NCBI RefSeq assembly: GCF_042186555.1
Contig: NC_133330.1
Location: 344,262,575 to 344,326,574 of the forward strand
Source: Aquarana catesbeiana
Lineage: Eukaryota; Chordata; Amphibia; Anura; Ranidae
Length of the DNA stretch: 64,000 bases
Reading direction: 5' to 3'
The notes beneath the pieces were generated by a model. It worked only from the letters and a program-made list of their open reading frames with translations, made no database searches and was not told where the DNA came from. The position numbers were made by a program, and so were the translations under genes. Shown here piece after piece: positions 21,820 to 33,700 of the stretch; the first letter of the stretch is position 1; the number at the start of each line of letters is the position of its first letter.

Positions 21820-23205
21820 TGACCCCATTTTGGAAAGTAGACACTCCAAGCTATTTGCTGAGAGGCATGTCGAGTCCATGGAATATTTTATATTGTGACA
21901 CAAGTTGCGGGAAAAAGACAAATTTTTTTTTCCTTTTTTTTGCACAAAGTTGTCACTAAATGATATATTGCTCAAACATGCCATGGGAATATGTGAAATT
22001 ACACCCCAAAATACATTCTGTTGCTTCTCCTGAGTACGGGGATACCACATGTGTGAGACTTTTTGGGAGCCTAGCCGCGTACGGGACCCCGAAAACCAAG
22101 CACCGCCTTCAGGCTTTCTAAGGGCGTACATTTTTGATTTCACTCTTCACTGCCTATCACAGTTTCGGAGGCCATGGAATGCCCAGATGGCACAACCCCC
22201 CCCCCCCCCCCCCCCAATGACCCCATTTTGGAAAATAGACACCCAAAGCTATTTGCTGAGAGGTATAGTGAGTATTTTGCAGACCTCACTTTTTGTCACA
22301 AACTTTTGAAAATTGAAAAAAGAAAAAAAAATTTTTTTTCTTGTCTTTCTTCATTTTCAAAAACAAATGAGAGCTGCAAAATACTCACCATGCCTCTCAG
22401 CAAATAGCTTGGGGTGTCTACTTTCCAAAATGGGGTCATTTTGGGGGGTTTTGTGCTATCTTGGCATTTTATGGCCTTCGAAACTGTGATGGGTAGTGAA
22501 GAGTGAAATCAAATTTTACGCCCTTAGAAATCCTGAAGGCGGTGATTGGTTTTCGGGGCCCCGTACGCGGCTAGGCTCCTAAAAAGTCCTAAACATGTGG
22601 TATCCCCGTACTCAGGAGAAGCAGCAGAATGTATTTTGGGGTGCAATTCCACATATGCCCATGGCCTGTGTGAGCAATATATCATTTAGTGACAACTTTG
22701 TGAAAAAAAAAAAATTGTCACTTTCCCGCAACTTGTGTCAAAATATAAAATATTCCATGGACTCAACATGCCTCTCAGCAAATAGCTTGGGGTGTCTACT
22801 TTCCAAAATTGGGTCATTTGGGGGGGGTTTGTGCCATCTTGGCATTTTATGGCCTTCAAAACTGTGATAGGTAGTGAGGAGTGAAATAAAAAATTTATGC
22901 CCTTAGAAATCCTGAAGGCGGTGATTGGTTTTCGGGGCCCCGTACGCGGCTAGGCTCCCAAAAAGTCCCACACATGTGGTATCCCCGTACTCAGGAGAAG
23001 CAGCTGAATGTATTTTGTGGTGCAATTCCACATATGCCCATGGCCTGTGTGAGCAATATATCATTTAGTGACAACTTTTTGTAATTTTTTTTTTTTTTGT
23101 CATTATTCAATCACTTGGGACAAAAAAAATAAATATTCAATGGGCTCAACATGCCTCTCAGCAATTTCCTTGGGGTGTCTACTTTCCAAAATGGGGTCAT
23201 TTGGG
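21820..23205. repeat. Large imperfect palindrome plus a tandem copy inside the piggyBac element
   Basis: AAGTAGACACTCCAAGCTAT..GCTGAGAGGCATG (21834 onward), a CCCGCAACTTGTG block read on the other strand, and the CTCCTGAGTACGGGGATACC block occur on the left arm. The same blocks return in inverted order on the right arm up to about 22812. The centre is in the A/T runs near 22320, so arms are about 490 bp. A direct repeat of the right-arm unit follows, ending near 23205 in GCAATTTCCTTGGGGTGTCT. Frames of 60-130 codons here are not genes. Confidence 0.8.
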
Positions 23206-23688
23206 GGGGTTTTGTACTGCCCTGCCATTTTGGCACCTCAAGAAATGACATAGGCAGTCATAAACTAAAAGCTGTGTAAATTCCAGAAAATGTACCCTAG
23301 TTTGTAGACGCTATAACTTTTGCGCAAACCAATAAATATACGCTTATTGACATTTTTTTTACCAAAGACATGTGGCCGAATACATTTTGGCCTAAATGTA
23401 TGACTAAAATTGAGTTTATTGGATTTTTTTTAGAACAAAAAGTAGAAAATATCATTTTTTTTCCAAATTTTCGGTCTTTTTCCGTGTATAGCGCAAAAAA
23501 TAAAAACGGCAGAGGTGATCAAATACCATCAAAAGAAAGCTCTATTTGTGGGAAGAAAAGGACGCAAATTTCGTTTGGGTACAGCATTGCATGACCGCGC
23601 AATTAGCACTTAAAGCGACGCAGTGCCAAATTGTAAAAAGTGCTCTGGTCAGGAAGGGGGTAAATCCTTCTGGGGCTGAAGTGGTTAA

Positions 23689-24183
23689 AGTGGGGTTCCA
23701 CCCAAAAAAAAAAAAAAATACATGAAAAATCATAAAACAAAAAAACATTTGGATATATATATATTTTTAACTTACCTCTAAATGCCTGTTGCTAGGTGGT
23801 CCCTCGTAGTCTGCCTCTTCCAGTGCCTGGGCTGGTGACATCACTTCCCCCTCGGCACAGGAAGGGCTCCGCTCTGCTCCCTCCCTCCTGTCAATCATCT
23901 GGGACCCATTACAGGTCCCAGGTGACTGAGCGGCCAATCACGGCGCGTGGCGCCACTCGCGCATGCGCAGTGGGTGCCAGGCTGTGAAGCCACAGCTCGG
24001 CGCCCACAGTTGCAATGCCGGCGCCGCTGAGCGGAGGGGGAGACGAGCGGGGCTTCGATCCCCCACATCGCTGGACCCTGGGACAGGTAAGTGTCCGATT
24101 AAAAGTCAGCAGCTGCAGTATTTGTAGCTGCTGACTTTTAATTTTTTTTTTTTTTTTGACTGGACCTCGGGTGGAACTCCTCT
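23689..24183. mobile_element. TTAA-flanked MITE abutting the piggyBac right end
   Basis: Bounded by TTAA at 23685-23688 (shared with the piggyBac element) and at 24184-24187. It starts AGTGGGGTTCCACCC and ends GGGTGGAACTCCTCT, imperfect inverted repeats of about 15 bp. The interior is GC-rich, with GCGCATGCGCAGTG and a 20-bp inverted repeat TAAAAGTCAGCAGCTGCAG / CTGCTGACTTTTAA. The same family occurs at 41350-41822. No coding capacity; probably mobilised by a piggyBac-type enzyme, given TTAA. Confidence 0.75.
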
Positions 24184-24187
24184 TTAA

Positions 24188-24526
24188 GTAGGCAGGACTG
24201 ACGAGCAGGATATCATCAACAGCTGAGTGACTGTGGAGAGATAGGAGCTGGCAATTAGCTGACAGCTGAGCGGCGGAGAAGGAAGGGCTGAGCCCAGACC
24301 TGACAGGATGAGAGAGAGAGGGGGGATGTGGGTTGTGTGGATTGTGGATGAGGGCGGGTGAAAGAGGGATGAGAGGGGAGGATGAGGGAGACGGGTGGGG
24401 GTGAGAAAGAGGGGGGATTGGGGATGAGAGAGAGGGGGATTGGGGATGAATTGTTAGAGGAAACAATTCGGTTGGTTGCAGGCTGGCTGGTAAGTTGAGC
24501 TGGGAATTTAAAAATAAGTAAGGCTC
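24188..24526. repeat. Probable right half of the split interspersed repeat; no gene
   Basis: Starts GTAGGCAGGACTGACGAGCA directly after the TTAA and passes into GA-rich, partly simple sequence (GGATGAGAGAGAG motifs) up to about 24450. Minus-strand frames are simple-sequence artefacts. Confidence 0.45.
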
Positions 24527-24815
24527 GATTCACACAGGGGCAACACGACTTCAGCGCGACTTTGTACCACGGCTTTAACGCGACTTCAGCGCGACTTCAG
24601 CAAATTACAACGCGACTTGAAGTCGCCTCCATGACAGGCGACTTCGGCTGTGGCCAATCACAGGGCAATCAGCTCTCTGGGAGGGAGGGGTTTTCCCTGC
24701 AAAAGTCGCTTGACTTTGAGAGAGAGATCCGACTTGGAGGCGACTTCCATTGATTTCTTTGGTACAGGTCGCCTACCAAGTCGGATCAAAGTAGTACAGG
24801 GAGTACGCTCTGAAG
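24527..24815. mobile_element. MITE fragment rich in CGACTT motifs, 3' end not clear
   Basis: Begins GATTCACACAGGGGCAACAC followed by many GCGACTT/AAGTCGC words in both orientations. This is the same family as the complete copy at 44523-44793, whose left end is TAAGACCCCATTCACACAGG. The right terminal repeat is missing or degraded before the 34-bp array starts. Confidence 0.6.
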
Positions 24816-24820
24816 TAGCA

Positions 24821-25672
24821 GCATTGGTGTCAGTGGCAGTAATAATAACCCCCAGCATTGGCGTCAGTGGCAGTAATAATAACCCCCAGCATTGGCGTCA
24901 GTGGCAGTAATAATAACCCCTAACATTGGTGTCAGTGGCTGTAATAATAACCCCCAGCATTGGTGTCAGTGGCTGTAATAATAACCCCCAGCATTAGTGT
25001 CAGTGGCAGTAATAATAACCCCCAGCATTGGTGTCAGTAATAATATGACCTAGGATTGCTGTCAGTGGCTGTAATAATAACCCCCAGCATTGGTGTCAGT
25101 GGCTGTAATAATAACCCCCAACATTGGTGTCAGTGGCTGTAATAATAACCCCCAGCATTGGTGTCAGTGGCAGTAATAATAACCCCCAGCATTGGTGTCA
25201 GTGGCTGTAATAATAACCCCCAGCATTGGTGTCAGTATTAATAACCCCCAGCATTGGTGTCAGTTGCAGTAATAATAACCCCCAGCATTGGTGTCAGTGG
25301 CTGTAATAATAACCCCTAACATTGGTGTCAGTGGCTGTAATAATAACCCCCAGCATTGGTGTCAGTGGCTGTAATAATAACCCCTAACATTGGTGTCAGT
25401 GGCTGTAATAATAACCCCTAACATTGGTGTCAGTGGCTGTAATAATAACCCCCAGCATTGGTGTCAGTGGCAGTAATAATAACCCCCAACATTGGTGTCA
25501 GTGGCTGTAATAATAACCCCCAACATTGGTGTCAGTGGCTTTAATAATAGCCCCCAGCATTGGCATCAGTGGCTGTAATAATAACCCCCAGCATTGGTGT
25601 CAGTGGCTGTAATAATAACCCCCAACATTGGTGTCAGTGGCTTTAATAATAACCCCCAGCATTGGTGTCAGT
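24821..25672. repeat. 34-bp minisatellite, about 25 copies
   Basis: The unit is GCATTGGTGTCAGTGGCTGT followed by AATAATAACCCCCA, with CTGT/CAGT and CCCAGC/CCTAAC variants and a few shortened copies. GCATTGGTGTCAGT also occurs once inside the piggyBac leader near 16638. Confidence 0.95.
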
Positions 25673-26119
25673 GAAGGTTATATAGCTGTGTATCTCCGGG
25701 CCCCATGTTGGACCTCCGTCCACTGAAGGATGCTGTATGTATGTAGGGATTGTGTAGGGACGAGTAGGGACTGGCCAGAGAGGGATTACTTTGACGCAGT
25801 TGGTCGGCTTAAACATGTATTGTTAGACATGTGAACCAAAAATCCCCATCTATGTCATGTGTGATAGAGACGTGTACAGGTGTGTGCCTTCTGGAATATC
25901 AGGTAAGCGGAACGCTGTGTCCCCGTCTACAAACTCTGCTTCTGTGTTGTCACCGACCTCATAATAGTAATAATAATAATAGTGTGTGACTGTGGGGGAG
26001 GGGACATTAAAGTGTAAGCTCCTATGGTGCTCTATAGACACACTGGATGCACTGTGGCCCCTCCAGGGCTGGGGGGAGGGGGTTCTCTGGTCACACTTGG
26101 GCCCCCAGCTCTGGCAGTC
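25673..26119. other. Unique sequence upstream of the second promoter; no gene seen
   Basis: No recognisable protein or RNA gene. Contains a short TAA/TAG microsatellite at about 25961-25982. Confidence 0.4.
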
Positions 26120-26331
26120 TCTCTCTCGTCACGTGGTACAGGTCAGACTACATCTCCCGGCATGCTCAGCGGCGGCGCCATGTTTCTACGTGATTCCGAG
26201 CTGGAGAGCTGGCGCCGTGTCACCGCCCCCTGCGGGCGCTGATTGGCGGAGCGGGCCGGCGGCGCAGCTGCTGATTGGCTGGCGGTGGGTGCCAGTCAGG
26301 GCCGTCTCCATAGACAGGGGGAGAGTGCGAG
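26120..26331 (+). promoter_or_regulatory. CpG-rich promoter and probable noncoding first exon, possibly of ERI3
   Basis: Contains the E-box CACGTG (26130-26135); ACTACATCTCCCGGCATGC at 26147-26165, a near-consensus ZNF143/THAP11 (SBS) site typical of vertebrate housekeeping promoters; GGCGCCATGTTT, a YY1-like word; and two inverted CCAAT boxes (ATTGG at 26242 and 26274). The sequence then reads GTGCGAG|GTGAGT with the junction after 26331, an excellent splice donor. The longest ATG frame from the SBS closes after 26 codons, so the exon is probably untranslated. The next + strand gene I can identify is ERI3 at 60.2 kb; that link is inference. Confidence 0.55.
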
Positions 26332-26337
26332 GTGAGT

Positions 26338-26871
26338 GTTGCCTGTGCTGTGTGTGAGGAGGGGCCCCTGGCAGCGGCATGTTGGGGGCCCCGGGGGGTA
26401 CTGGTGGGGGAAGGCTCAGTGGGGCCCCGGAGAGCGCGGAGAACAGTGCCAGGGGCCCAACATCACGTGACTTATGTCTGGTCATCTCTGGCCTACAGCT
26501 GCCTGGGGCCCCAGAGGGAGGGCAGGGGGCCCTAAGTGGTCCCAGGGGCCCCAGGAGGGGGTGTACAGGACGCCTGTCATTGTGGGGCCAGTCTGGAGCA
26601 GGGGCCCCTCAGGTCTGCTCCTGTCCTGGCCTAACAAGGGCCCCAGAGGAGGCAGCACATGGCCTGGGGCCCTCAGAGTGCCCCTCCCCCCCCTCATAGG
26701 AGAAACATGGTCTGGGGCCCTCAGAGTGCCCCTCCCCCCCCCACATAGGAGAAACATGGTCTGGGGCCCCTACAGAAGGTGTGACTGGGGCCCCAACTCA
26801 CCCCATAAATACCAAAGAGGGACTGTTCTGTGGTCACCAGTGCTACACCATATACCAGAGCGATGTACAAG
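26338..26871. repeat. GGGGCCC-rich segment
   Basis: More than ten GGGGCCC or GGGCCCC words in about 430 bp after the putative donor (for example near 26388, 26420, 26505, 26545, 26598). Two near-identical copies of AGAAACATGGTCTGGGGCC occur at about 26700 and 26749. Short frames here are GC-rich artefacts. Confidence 0.6.
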
Positions 26872-29735
26872 ACACAGTCCCTTTCCCCCCCCGCCTAGTC
26901 CCTGGCCTCCCTTTCCCCCCCCGCCTAGTCCCTGGCCTCCCTTTCCCCCCCCTGCCTAGACCCTGGCCTCCCTCTCCCTCTCCCCGCCTAGTCCCTGGCC
27001 TCCTCCCCCCACCTAGTCCCTGGCCCCCCACCTTGTCCCTGGCCTCCTCCCCCCCGCCTAGTCCCTGGCCTCCCTTTCCCCCCCGCCTAGTCCCTGGCCT
27101 CCTCCCCCCCGCCTAGTCCCTGGCCTCCCTTTCCCCCCGCCTAGTCCCTGGCCTCCCTTTCCCCCCCGCCTAGTCCCTGGCCTCCCTCTCCCTCTCCCCG
27201 CCTAGTCCCTGGCCTCCTCCCCCCACCTAGTCCCTGGCCCCCACCTTGTCCCTGGCCTCCTCCCCCCCGCCTAGTCCCTGGCCTCCCTTTCCCCCCCGCC
27301 TAGTCCCTGGCCTCCTCCCCCCCGCCTAGTCCCTGGCCTCCCTTTCCCCCCCGCCTAGTCCCTGGCCTCCCTTTCCCCCCCGCCTAGTCCCTGGCCTCCC
27401 TTTTCCCCCCCGTCTAGACCCTGGCCTCCCTCTCCCTCCCCCCGCTTAGTCCCTGGCCTCCCTTTCCCCCCGCCTAGTCCCTGGCCTCCCTTTCCCCCCG
27501 CCTAGTCCCTGGCCTCCCTTTTCCCCCGTCTAGACCCTGGCCTCCCTCTCCCTCCCCCCGCTTAGTCCCTGGCCTCCTCCCCCCCGCCTAGTCCCTGGCC
27601 CCCCACTTTGTCCCTGGCCTCCTCCCCCCGCCTAGTCCCTGGCCTCCCTTTCCCCCCGCCTAGTCCCTGGCCTCCCTTTCCCCCCGCCTAGTCCCTGGCC
27701 TCCCTTTCCCCCCCGCCTAGTCCCTGGCCTCCCTTTCCCCCCCGCCTAGTCCCTGGCCTCCCTTTCCCCCCCGCCTAGTCCCTGGCCTCCCTTTCCCCCC
27801 CGCCTAGTCCCTGGCCTCCCTTTCCCCCCCCGCCTAGTCCCTGGCCTCCCTTTCCCCCCTGCCTAGTCCCTGGCCTCTCTTCCCACCCGCCTAGTCCCTG
27901 GCCTCTCTCCCCCCCCGCCCAGTCCCCCGGTCTCCCTTCCCCCCCCGCCTAGTCCCCGGTCTCCCTCCCCCCCCCCCCGCCTAGTCCCCGGTCTCCCTTC
28001 CCCCCCCCCCCCGCCCAGTCCCCGGTCTCCCTCCCCCCCCCCCCCCGCCTAGTCCCCGGTCTCCCTTCCCCCCCCCCCCGCCTAGTCCCCGGTCTCCCTC
28101 CCCCCCCCCCCCGCTTAGTCCCCGGTCTTCCTTCCCCCCCCCCCCGCCTAGTCCCCGGTCTCCCTTCCCCCTGCCTAGCCCCTGGCCTCTCTCCCCCCCG
28201 CCTAGTCCCTGGCCTCTCCCCCCCCCCCCCCCGCCTAGTCCCTGGCCTCTCCCCCCCCCCGCCTAGTCCCTGGCCTCTCTTCTCCCCCCGCCCAGTCCCC
28301 GGTCTCCCTTCCCCCTGCCTAGCCCCTGGCCTCTCTCCCCCCTGCCTAGTCCCCGGCCTCTCTTCTCCCCCCCCCCCAGTCCCTGGCCTCTCCCCCCCCC
28401 CTCTTTTCCCCCTCCGCCTAGTCCCCCGGCTTCTCTTCCCCCCCGCCTAGTCCCCGGCCTCTCTTCTCCCCCCCTAGTCCCCGGCCTCTCTTCTCCCCCC
28501 CTAGTCCCTGGCCTCTCTTCTCCCCCCCTAGTCCCTGGCCTCTCTTCTCCCCCCCCTAGTCCCTGGCTTGTCGCCCCCCGGCCTCTCTCCCCTCCGCCTA
28601 GTCCCCGGCCTCTCTCCCCTCCGCCTAGTCCCCGGCCTCTCTCCCCCCACCTAGTCCCTGGCTCCCCCCCCTAGTCCCCGCCCCCCCGCCTAGTCCCCGG
28701 CCTCTCCTCTTCCCACCTAGTTCCCAGCCTCTCCCCCTCCCGCCAAGTCCCTGGCCTTCCTTTTTCCTGCGTGGTCCTTGGCCTCTTTTTCTCCCGCCTA
28801 ATAATAATTCCCTGCCTCTCTCTCCCCCCCCGCCTAGTCCCCGTCCTCCCTTCCCCCCGCCTAGTCCCCGTCCTCCCTTCCCCCCCGCCTAGTCCCCGGC
28901 CTCTCCTCTTCCCGCCTAGTCCCCGGCCTCTCCTCTTCCCGCCTAGTCCCCGACCTCTCCTCCTCCCGCCAAGTCCCTAGCCTTCCTTTTTCCTGTGTGG
29001 TCCTTGACCTCTTTTTCTCCCGACTAGTCCCCAGCCTCGCCTCCTCCCGCCTAGTCCCTAGCCTTCCTTTTTCCTGTGTGGTCCTTGTCCTCTTTTTCTC
29101 CTGCCTAGTCCCCAGCCTCGCCTCCTCCCGCCTAGTCCCTAGCCTTCCTTTTTCCTGTGTGGTCCTTGACCTCTTTTCTCCCACCTAGTCCCCAGCCTCC
29201 CCTCCTCCCGCCTAGTCCCTGGTCTCCCTTCCTCCCACCTGCTCCCCGGCCTCCCTTCCTCCCGCCTAGTCCCCGGCCTCCCTTCCTCCCGCCTAGTCCC
29301 CGGCCTCCCTTCCTCCCGCCTAGTCCCCGGCCTCCCTTCCTCCCGCCTAGTCCCCGGCCTCCCTTCCTCCCGCCTAGTTCCCTGCCCCCCCCCCACCTAG
29401 TTCCCTGCCTCTCCCCCCCCGCCTAGTCCCCGGCCTCCCTTCCCCCCCGCCTAGTCCCCGGCCTCTCCTCTTCCCGCCTAGTCCCCGGCCTCTCCTCTTC
29501 CCGCCTAGTCCCCGGCCTCTCCTCTTCCCGCCTAGTCCCCGGCCTCTCCTCTTCCCGCCTAGTCCCCGGCCTCTCCTCTTCCCGCCTAGTCCCCGGCCTC
29601 TCCTCCTCCCGCCTAGTCCCTGGCCTTCCTTTTTCCTGCATGATCCTTGACCTTTTTCTACCACCTAGTCTCTGGCCTCCCTTCCTCCCACCTAGTCCCT
29701 GGCTTCATGCTTTTATTTTTGTCCTCTTCTCCAGC
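26872..29735. repeat. Pyrimidine-rich minisatellite, ~28-30-bp units
   Basis: The unit is GCCTAGTCCCTGGCCTCCCT followed by TTCCCCCCC, drifting from about 28440 to CCCCGGCCTCTCCTCTTCCC. The + strand carries almost only C, T and a few AG/GG words. Pure C runs reach more than 12 around 27968-28140. Both-strand frames (up to 107 codons) are artefacts. Confidence 0.95.
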
Positions 29736-30740
29736 GTGATCCCCGGCCTCTCTGACCTCATCCCCGACCTCTCCTCTTACCCAATACCTGTCCTCTCCTC
29801 CTACCCAATACCTGTCCTCTCCTCCTACCCAATACCTGTCCTCTCCTCCTACCCAATACCTGTCCTCTCCTCCTACCCAATACCTGTCCTCTCCTCCTAC
29901 CCAATCCCTGGCCTCTCTGACCTCATCCCCGACCTCTCCTCCTACCCAATACCTGTCCTCTCCTCCTACCCAATCCCTGGCCTCTCTGACCTCATCCCCG
30001 ACCTCTCCTCCTACCCAATACCTGTCCTCTCCTCCTACCCAATCCCCGGCCTCTCTGACCTCATCCCCGACCTCTCCTCCTACCCAATACCTGTCCTCTC
30101 CTCCTACCCAATCCCTGGCCTCTCTGACCTCATCCCCGACCTCTCCTCCTACCCAATACCTGTCCTCTCCTCCTACCCAATCTCTGACCTCATCCCCGAC
30201 CTCTCCTCCTACCCAATACCTGTCTTCTCCTCCTACCCAATCCCCGGCCTCTCTGACCTCATCCCCGACCTCTCCTCCTACCCAATACCTGTCCTCTCCT
30301 CCTACCCAATACCTGTCCTCTCCTCCTACCCAATACCTGTCCTCTCCTCCTACCCAATACCTGTCCTCTCCTCCTACCCAATCCCTGGCCTCTCTGACCT
30401 CATCCCCGACCTCTCCTCCTACCCAATACCTGTCTTCTCCTCCTACCCAATCCCCGGCCTCTCTGACCTCATCCCCGACCTCTCCTCCTACCCAATACCT
30501 GTCCTCTCCTCCTACCCAATACCTGTCCTCTCCTCCTACCCAATACCTGTCCTCTCCTCCTACCCAATACCTGTCCTCTCCTCCTACCCAATACCTGTCC
30601 TCTCCTCCTACCCAATCCCTGGCCTCTCTGACCTCATCCCCGACCTCTCCTCCTACCCAATCCCCGACCTCTCCTCTTCCTCCTACCTTATCCCAACCTC
30701 TCCTATCCAATCCCTGACCTCTCCTCCTACCCGACCTCTC
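29736..30740. repeat. Pyrimidine-rich 20-bp minisatellite
   Basis: The unit is CCTCTCCTCCTACCCAATAC, with an inserted CCTGGCCTCTCTGACCTCAT variant that recurs at regular positions and gives a higher-order pattern. The 375-codon + frame and 350-codon - frame have perfect short periods and are not genes. Confidence 0.95.
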
Positions 30741-33700
30741 CTCCTACCCTATCCCCGGCCTCTCTGACCCAGTCTCCGACCTCTCCTTCTCCTCCTACCC
30801 CATCCCGAAGTCTCCTCCTACCTTATCTCGACCTCTCCTCCTACCCCATCCCAACCTCTCCTATCCAATCCCCAGCGCCTCCTCCTACCCGATCCCCTAA
30901 CCTCTCCTCCCACCCGATCCCCGGCCTCTCCTCCCACCCGATCCCCGGCCTCTCCTCCCACCCGATCCCCGGCCTCTCCTCCCACCCGATCCCCGGCCTC
31001 TCCTCCCACCCGATCCCCTAACCTCTCCTCCGACACGATCCCCTGACCTCTCCTCCTACCCGATCCCCGACCTCTCCTCCAAACCGATCCCCTAACCTCT
31101 CCTCCGACACGATCCCCTAACTTCTCCTCCTACCCGATCCCCTAACTTCTCCTCCTACCCGATCCCCGACCTCTCCTCCTACCCGATCCCTGACCTCTCC
31201 TCCTACCCGATCCCTGACCTCTCCTCCGACCCGATCCCCTAACTTCTCCTCCTACTCGATCCCCGACCTCTCCTCCTACCCGATCCCCGGCCTATCCTCC
31301 TAACCAATCCCTGGCCTCTCCTACCTAATCCCGACCTCTCCTACCTGATCGCCGACCTCTCCTCCTACCCGATCCTTAACCTCTCCTCCTACCCGATCCT
31401 TAACCTCTCCTCCTACCCGATCCTTAACCTCTCCTCCTACCCGATCCTCAGCCTCTCCTCCTACCCGATCCCCTAACCTCTCCTCCTACCCGATCCCCTA
31501 ACCTCTCCTCCTACCCGATCCCCTAACCTCTCCTCCTACCCGATCCCCTAACCTCTCCTCCTACCCGATCCCCACCTCTGCTACCCGATCCCTGACTTCT
31601 CCTCCTACCCGATCCCTGACCTCTCCTTCTACCCGACCCTCGACCTCTCCTCCTACCCGATCCCCTAACCTCTCCTCCTACCCGATCCCCGAGCTCTCCT
31701 CCTACCCGATCCCCGAGCTCTCCTCCTACCCGATCCCCGAGCTCTCCTCCTACCCAATCCCAACCTCTCCTACCCGATCCCCAGCCTCTCCTCCTCCCCG
31801 ATCCCCAACCTCTCCTACCCAATCCCCAACCTCTCCTCCTACCCGCCTCTCCTCCTCCCCGATCCCCAACCTCTCCTACCCAATCCCCAACCTCTCCTCC
31901 TACCCGCCTCTCCTCCTACCCGATCCCTGACCTCTCCTACCCGATCTTCTAACCTCTCCTCCTACCCGATCCCCTAGCCTCTCCTCCTACCCGATCCCCT
32001 AGCCTCTCCTCCTACCCGATCCCCTAACCTCTCCTCCTACCCGATCCCCTAACCTCTCCTCCTACCCGATCCCCTAACCTCTCCTCCTACCCGATCCCCT
32101 AACCTCTCCTCCTACCCGATCCCCTAACCTCTCCTCCTACCCGATCCCCGAGCTCTCCTCCTACCCGATCCCCGAGCTCTCCTCCTACCCGATCCCCGAG
32201 CTCTCCTCCTACCCAATCCCAACCTCTCCTACCCGATCCCCAGCCTCTCCTCCTCCCCGATCCCCAACCTCTCCTACCCAATCCCCAACCTCTCCTCCTA
32301 CCCGCCTCTCCTCCTACCCGATCCCTGACCTCTCCTACCCGATCTTCTAACCTCTCCTCCTACCCGATCCCCTAGCCTCTCCTCCTACCCGATCCCCTAG
32401 CCTCTCCTCCTACCCGATCCCCTAACCTCTCCTCCTACCCGATCCCCTAACCTCTCCTCCTACCCGATCCCCTAACCTCTCCTCCTACCCGATCCCCTAA
32501 CCTCTCCTCCTACCCGATCCCCGAGCTCTCCTCCTACCCGATCCCCGAGCTCTCCTCCTACCCAATCCCAACCTCTCCTACCCGATCCCCAGCCTCTCCT
32601 CCTCCCCGATCCCCAACCTCTCCTACCCAATCCCAACCTCTCCTCCTACCCGCCTCTCCTCCTCCCCGATCCCCAACCTCTCCTACCCAATCCCCAACCT
32701 CTCCTCCTACCCGCCTCTCCTCCTACCCGATCCCTGACCTCTCCTACCCGATCTTCTAACCTCTCCTCCTACCCGATCCCCTAGCCTCTCCTCCTACCCG
32801 ATCCCCTAGCCTCTCCTCCTACCCGATCCCCTAACCTCTCCTACCCGATCCCCTAACCTCTCCTACCCGATCCCCTAACCTCTCCTCCTACCCGATCCCC
32901 TAACCTCTCCTCCTACCCGATCCCCTAACCTCTCCTCCTACCCGATCCCCTAACCTCTCCTCCTACCTGATCCCCGGCCTCTCCTCATACCTGATCCCCG
33001 GCCTCTCCTCATACCTGATCCCGACCTCTGCTACCCAATCCCCGACCTCTCCTCCGACCCGATCCTCTCCTCCTACCCGATCCCTGACCTCTCCTCCTAC
33101 CCGATCCCCGACCTCTCCTCCTACCCGATCCCCGACCTCTCCTCCTACCCGATCCCCGAACCTCTCCTCCTACCCGATCCCCGAACCTCTCCTCCTACCC
33201 GATCCCCGACCTCTCCTCCTACCCGATCCCCGACCTCTCCTCCTACCCGATCCCCGACCTCTCCTCCTACCCGATCCCCGACCTCTCCTCCTACCCGATC
33301 CCCGACCTCTCCTCCGACCCGATCCCCTAACCTCTCCTCCTACCCGCCTCTCCTCCTACCCGATCACCGGCCTCTCCCCCCACCCGTTCCCCGGCCTCTC
33401 CTCCCACCCGTTCCCCGGCCTCTCCTCCCACCCGTTCCCCGGCCTCTCCTCCCACCCGTTCCCCGGCCTCTCCTCCCACCCATTCCCCGGCCTCTCCTCC
33501 CACCCGTTCCCCGGCCTCTCCTCCCACCCGTTCCCCGGACTCTCCTCCTCCCCGATCCCCAGACTCTCCTCCTCCCCGATCCCCGGACTCTCCTCCTACC
33601 CGCCTCTCCTCCTACCCGATCACCGGCCTCTCCTCCCACCCGTTCCCCGGCCTCTCCTCCCACCCGTTCCCCGGCCTCTCCTCCCACCCGTTCCCCGGCC

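Larger units (their letters stand above)
16202..23684 (+). mobile_element. Apparently complete piggyBac element, 7.48 kb
   Basis: Flanked by TTAA at 16198-16201 and 23685-23688, the target duplication expected of piggyBac transposons. The left end begins CCACTTGCCGACCGCC and the right end reads GGGGCTGAAGTGG, so both tips carry CCACTT in inverted orientation. The element contains an intact transposase frame (17535-19499), about 1.3 kb of 5' leader, a duplicated hairpin unit and a large inverted-repeat block. An internal CAAGTGGTTAG near 21746-21755 could be a second, older right end (giving CCACTTG..CAAGTGG tips), so the outer limit is not certain. The 16202-17534 leader holds no other gene. 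Confidence 0.8.

Noticed and set aside
29640..30767. 375-codon Leu/Ser/Pro frame and its 350-codon antisense partner
   Set aside because: Perfect 20-bp periodicity (60 bp per frame cycle) explains both.
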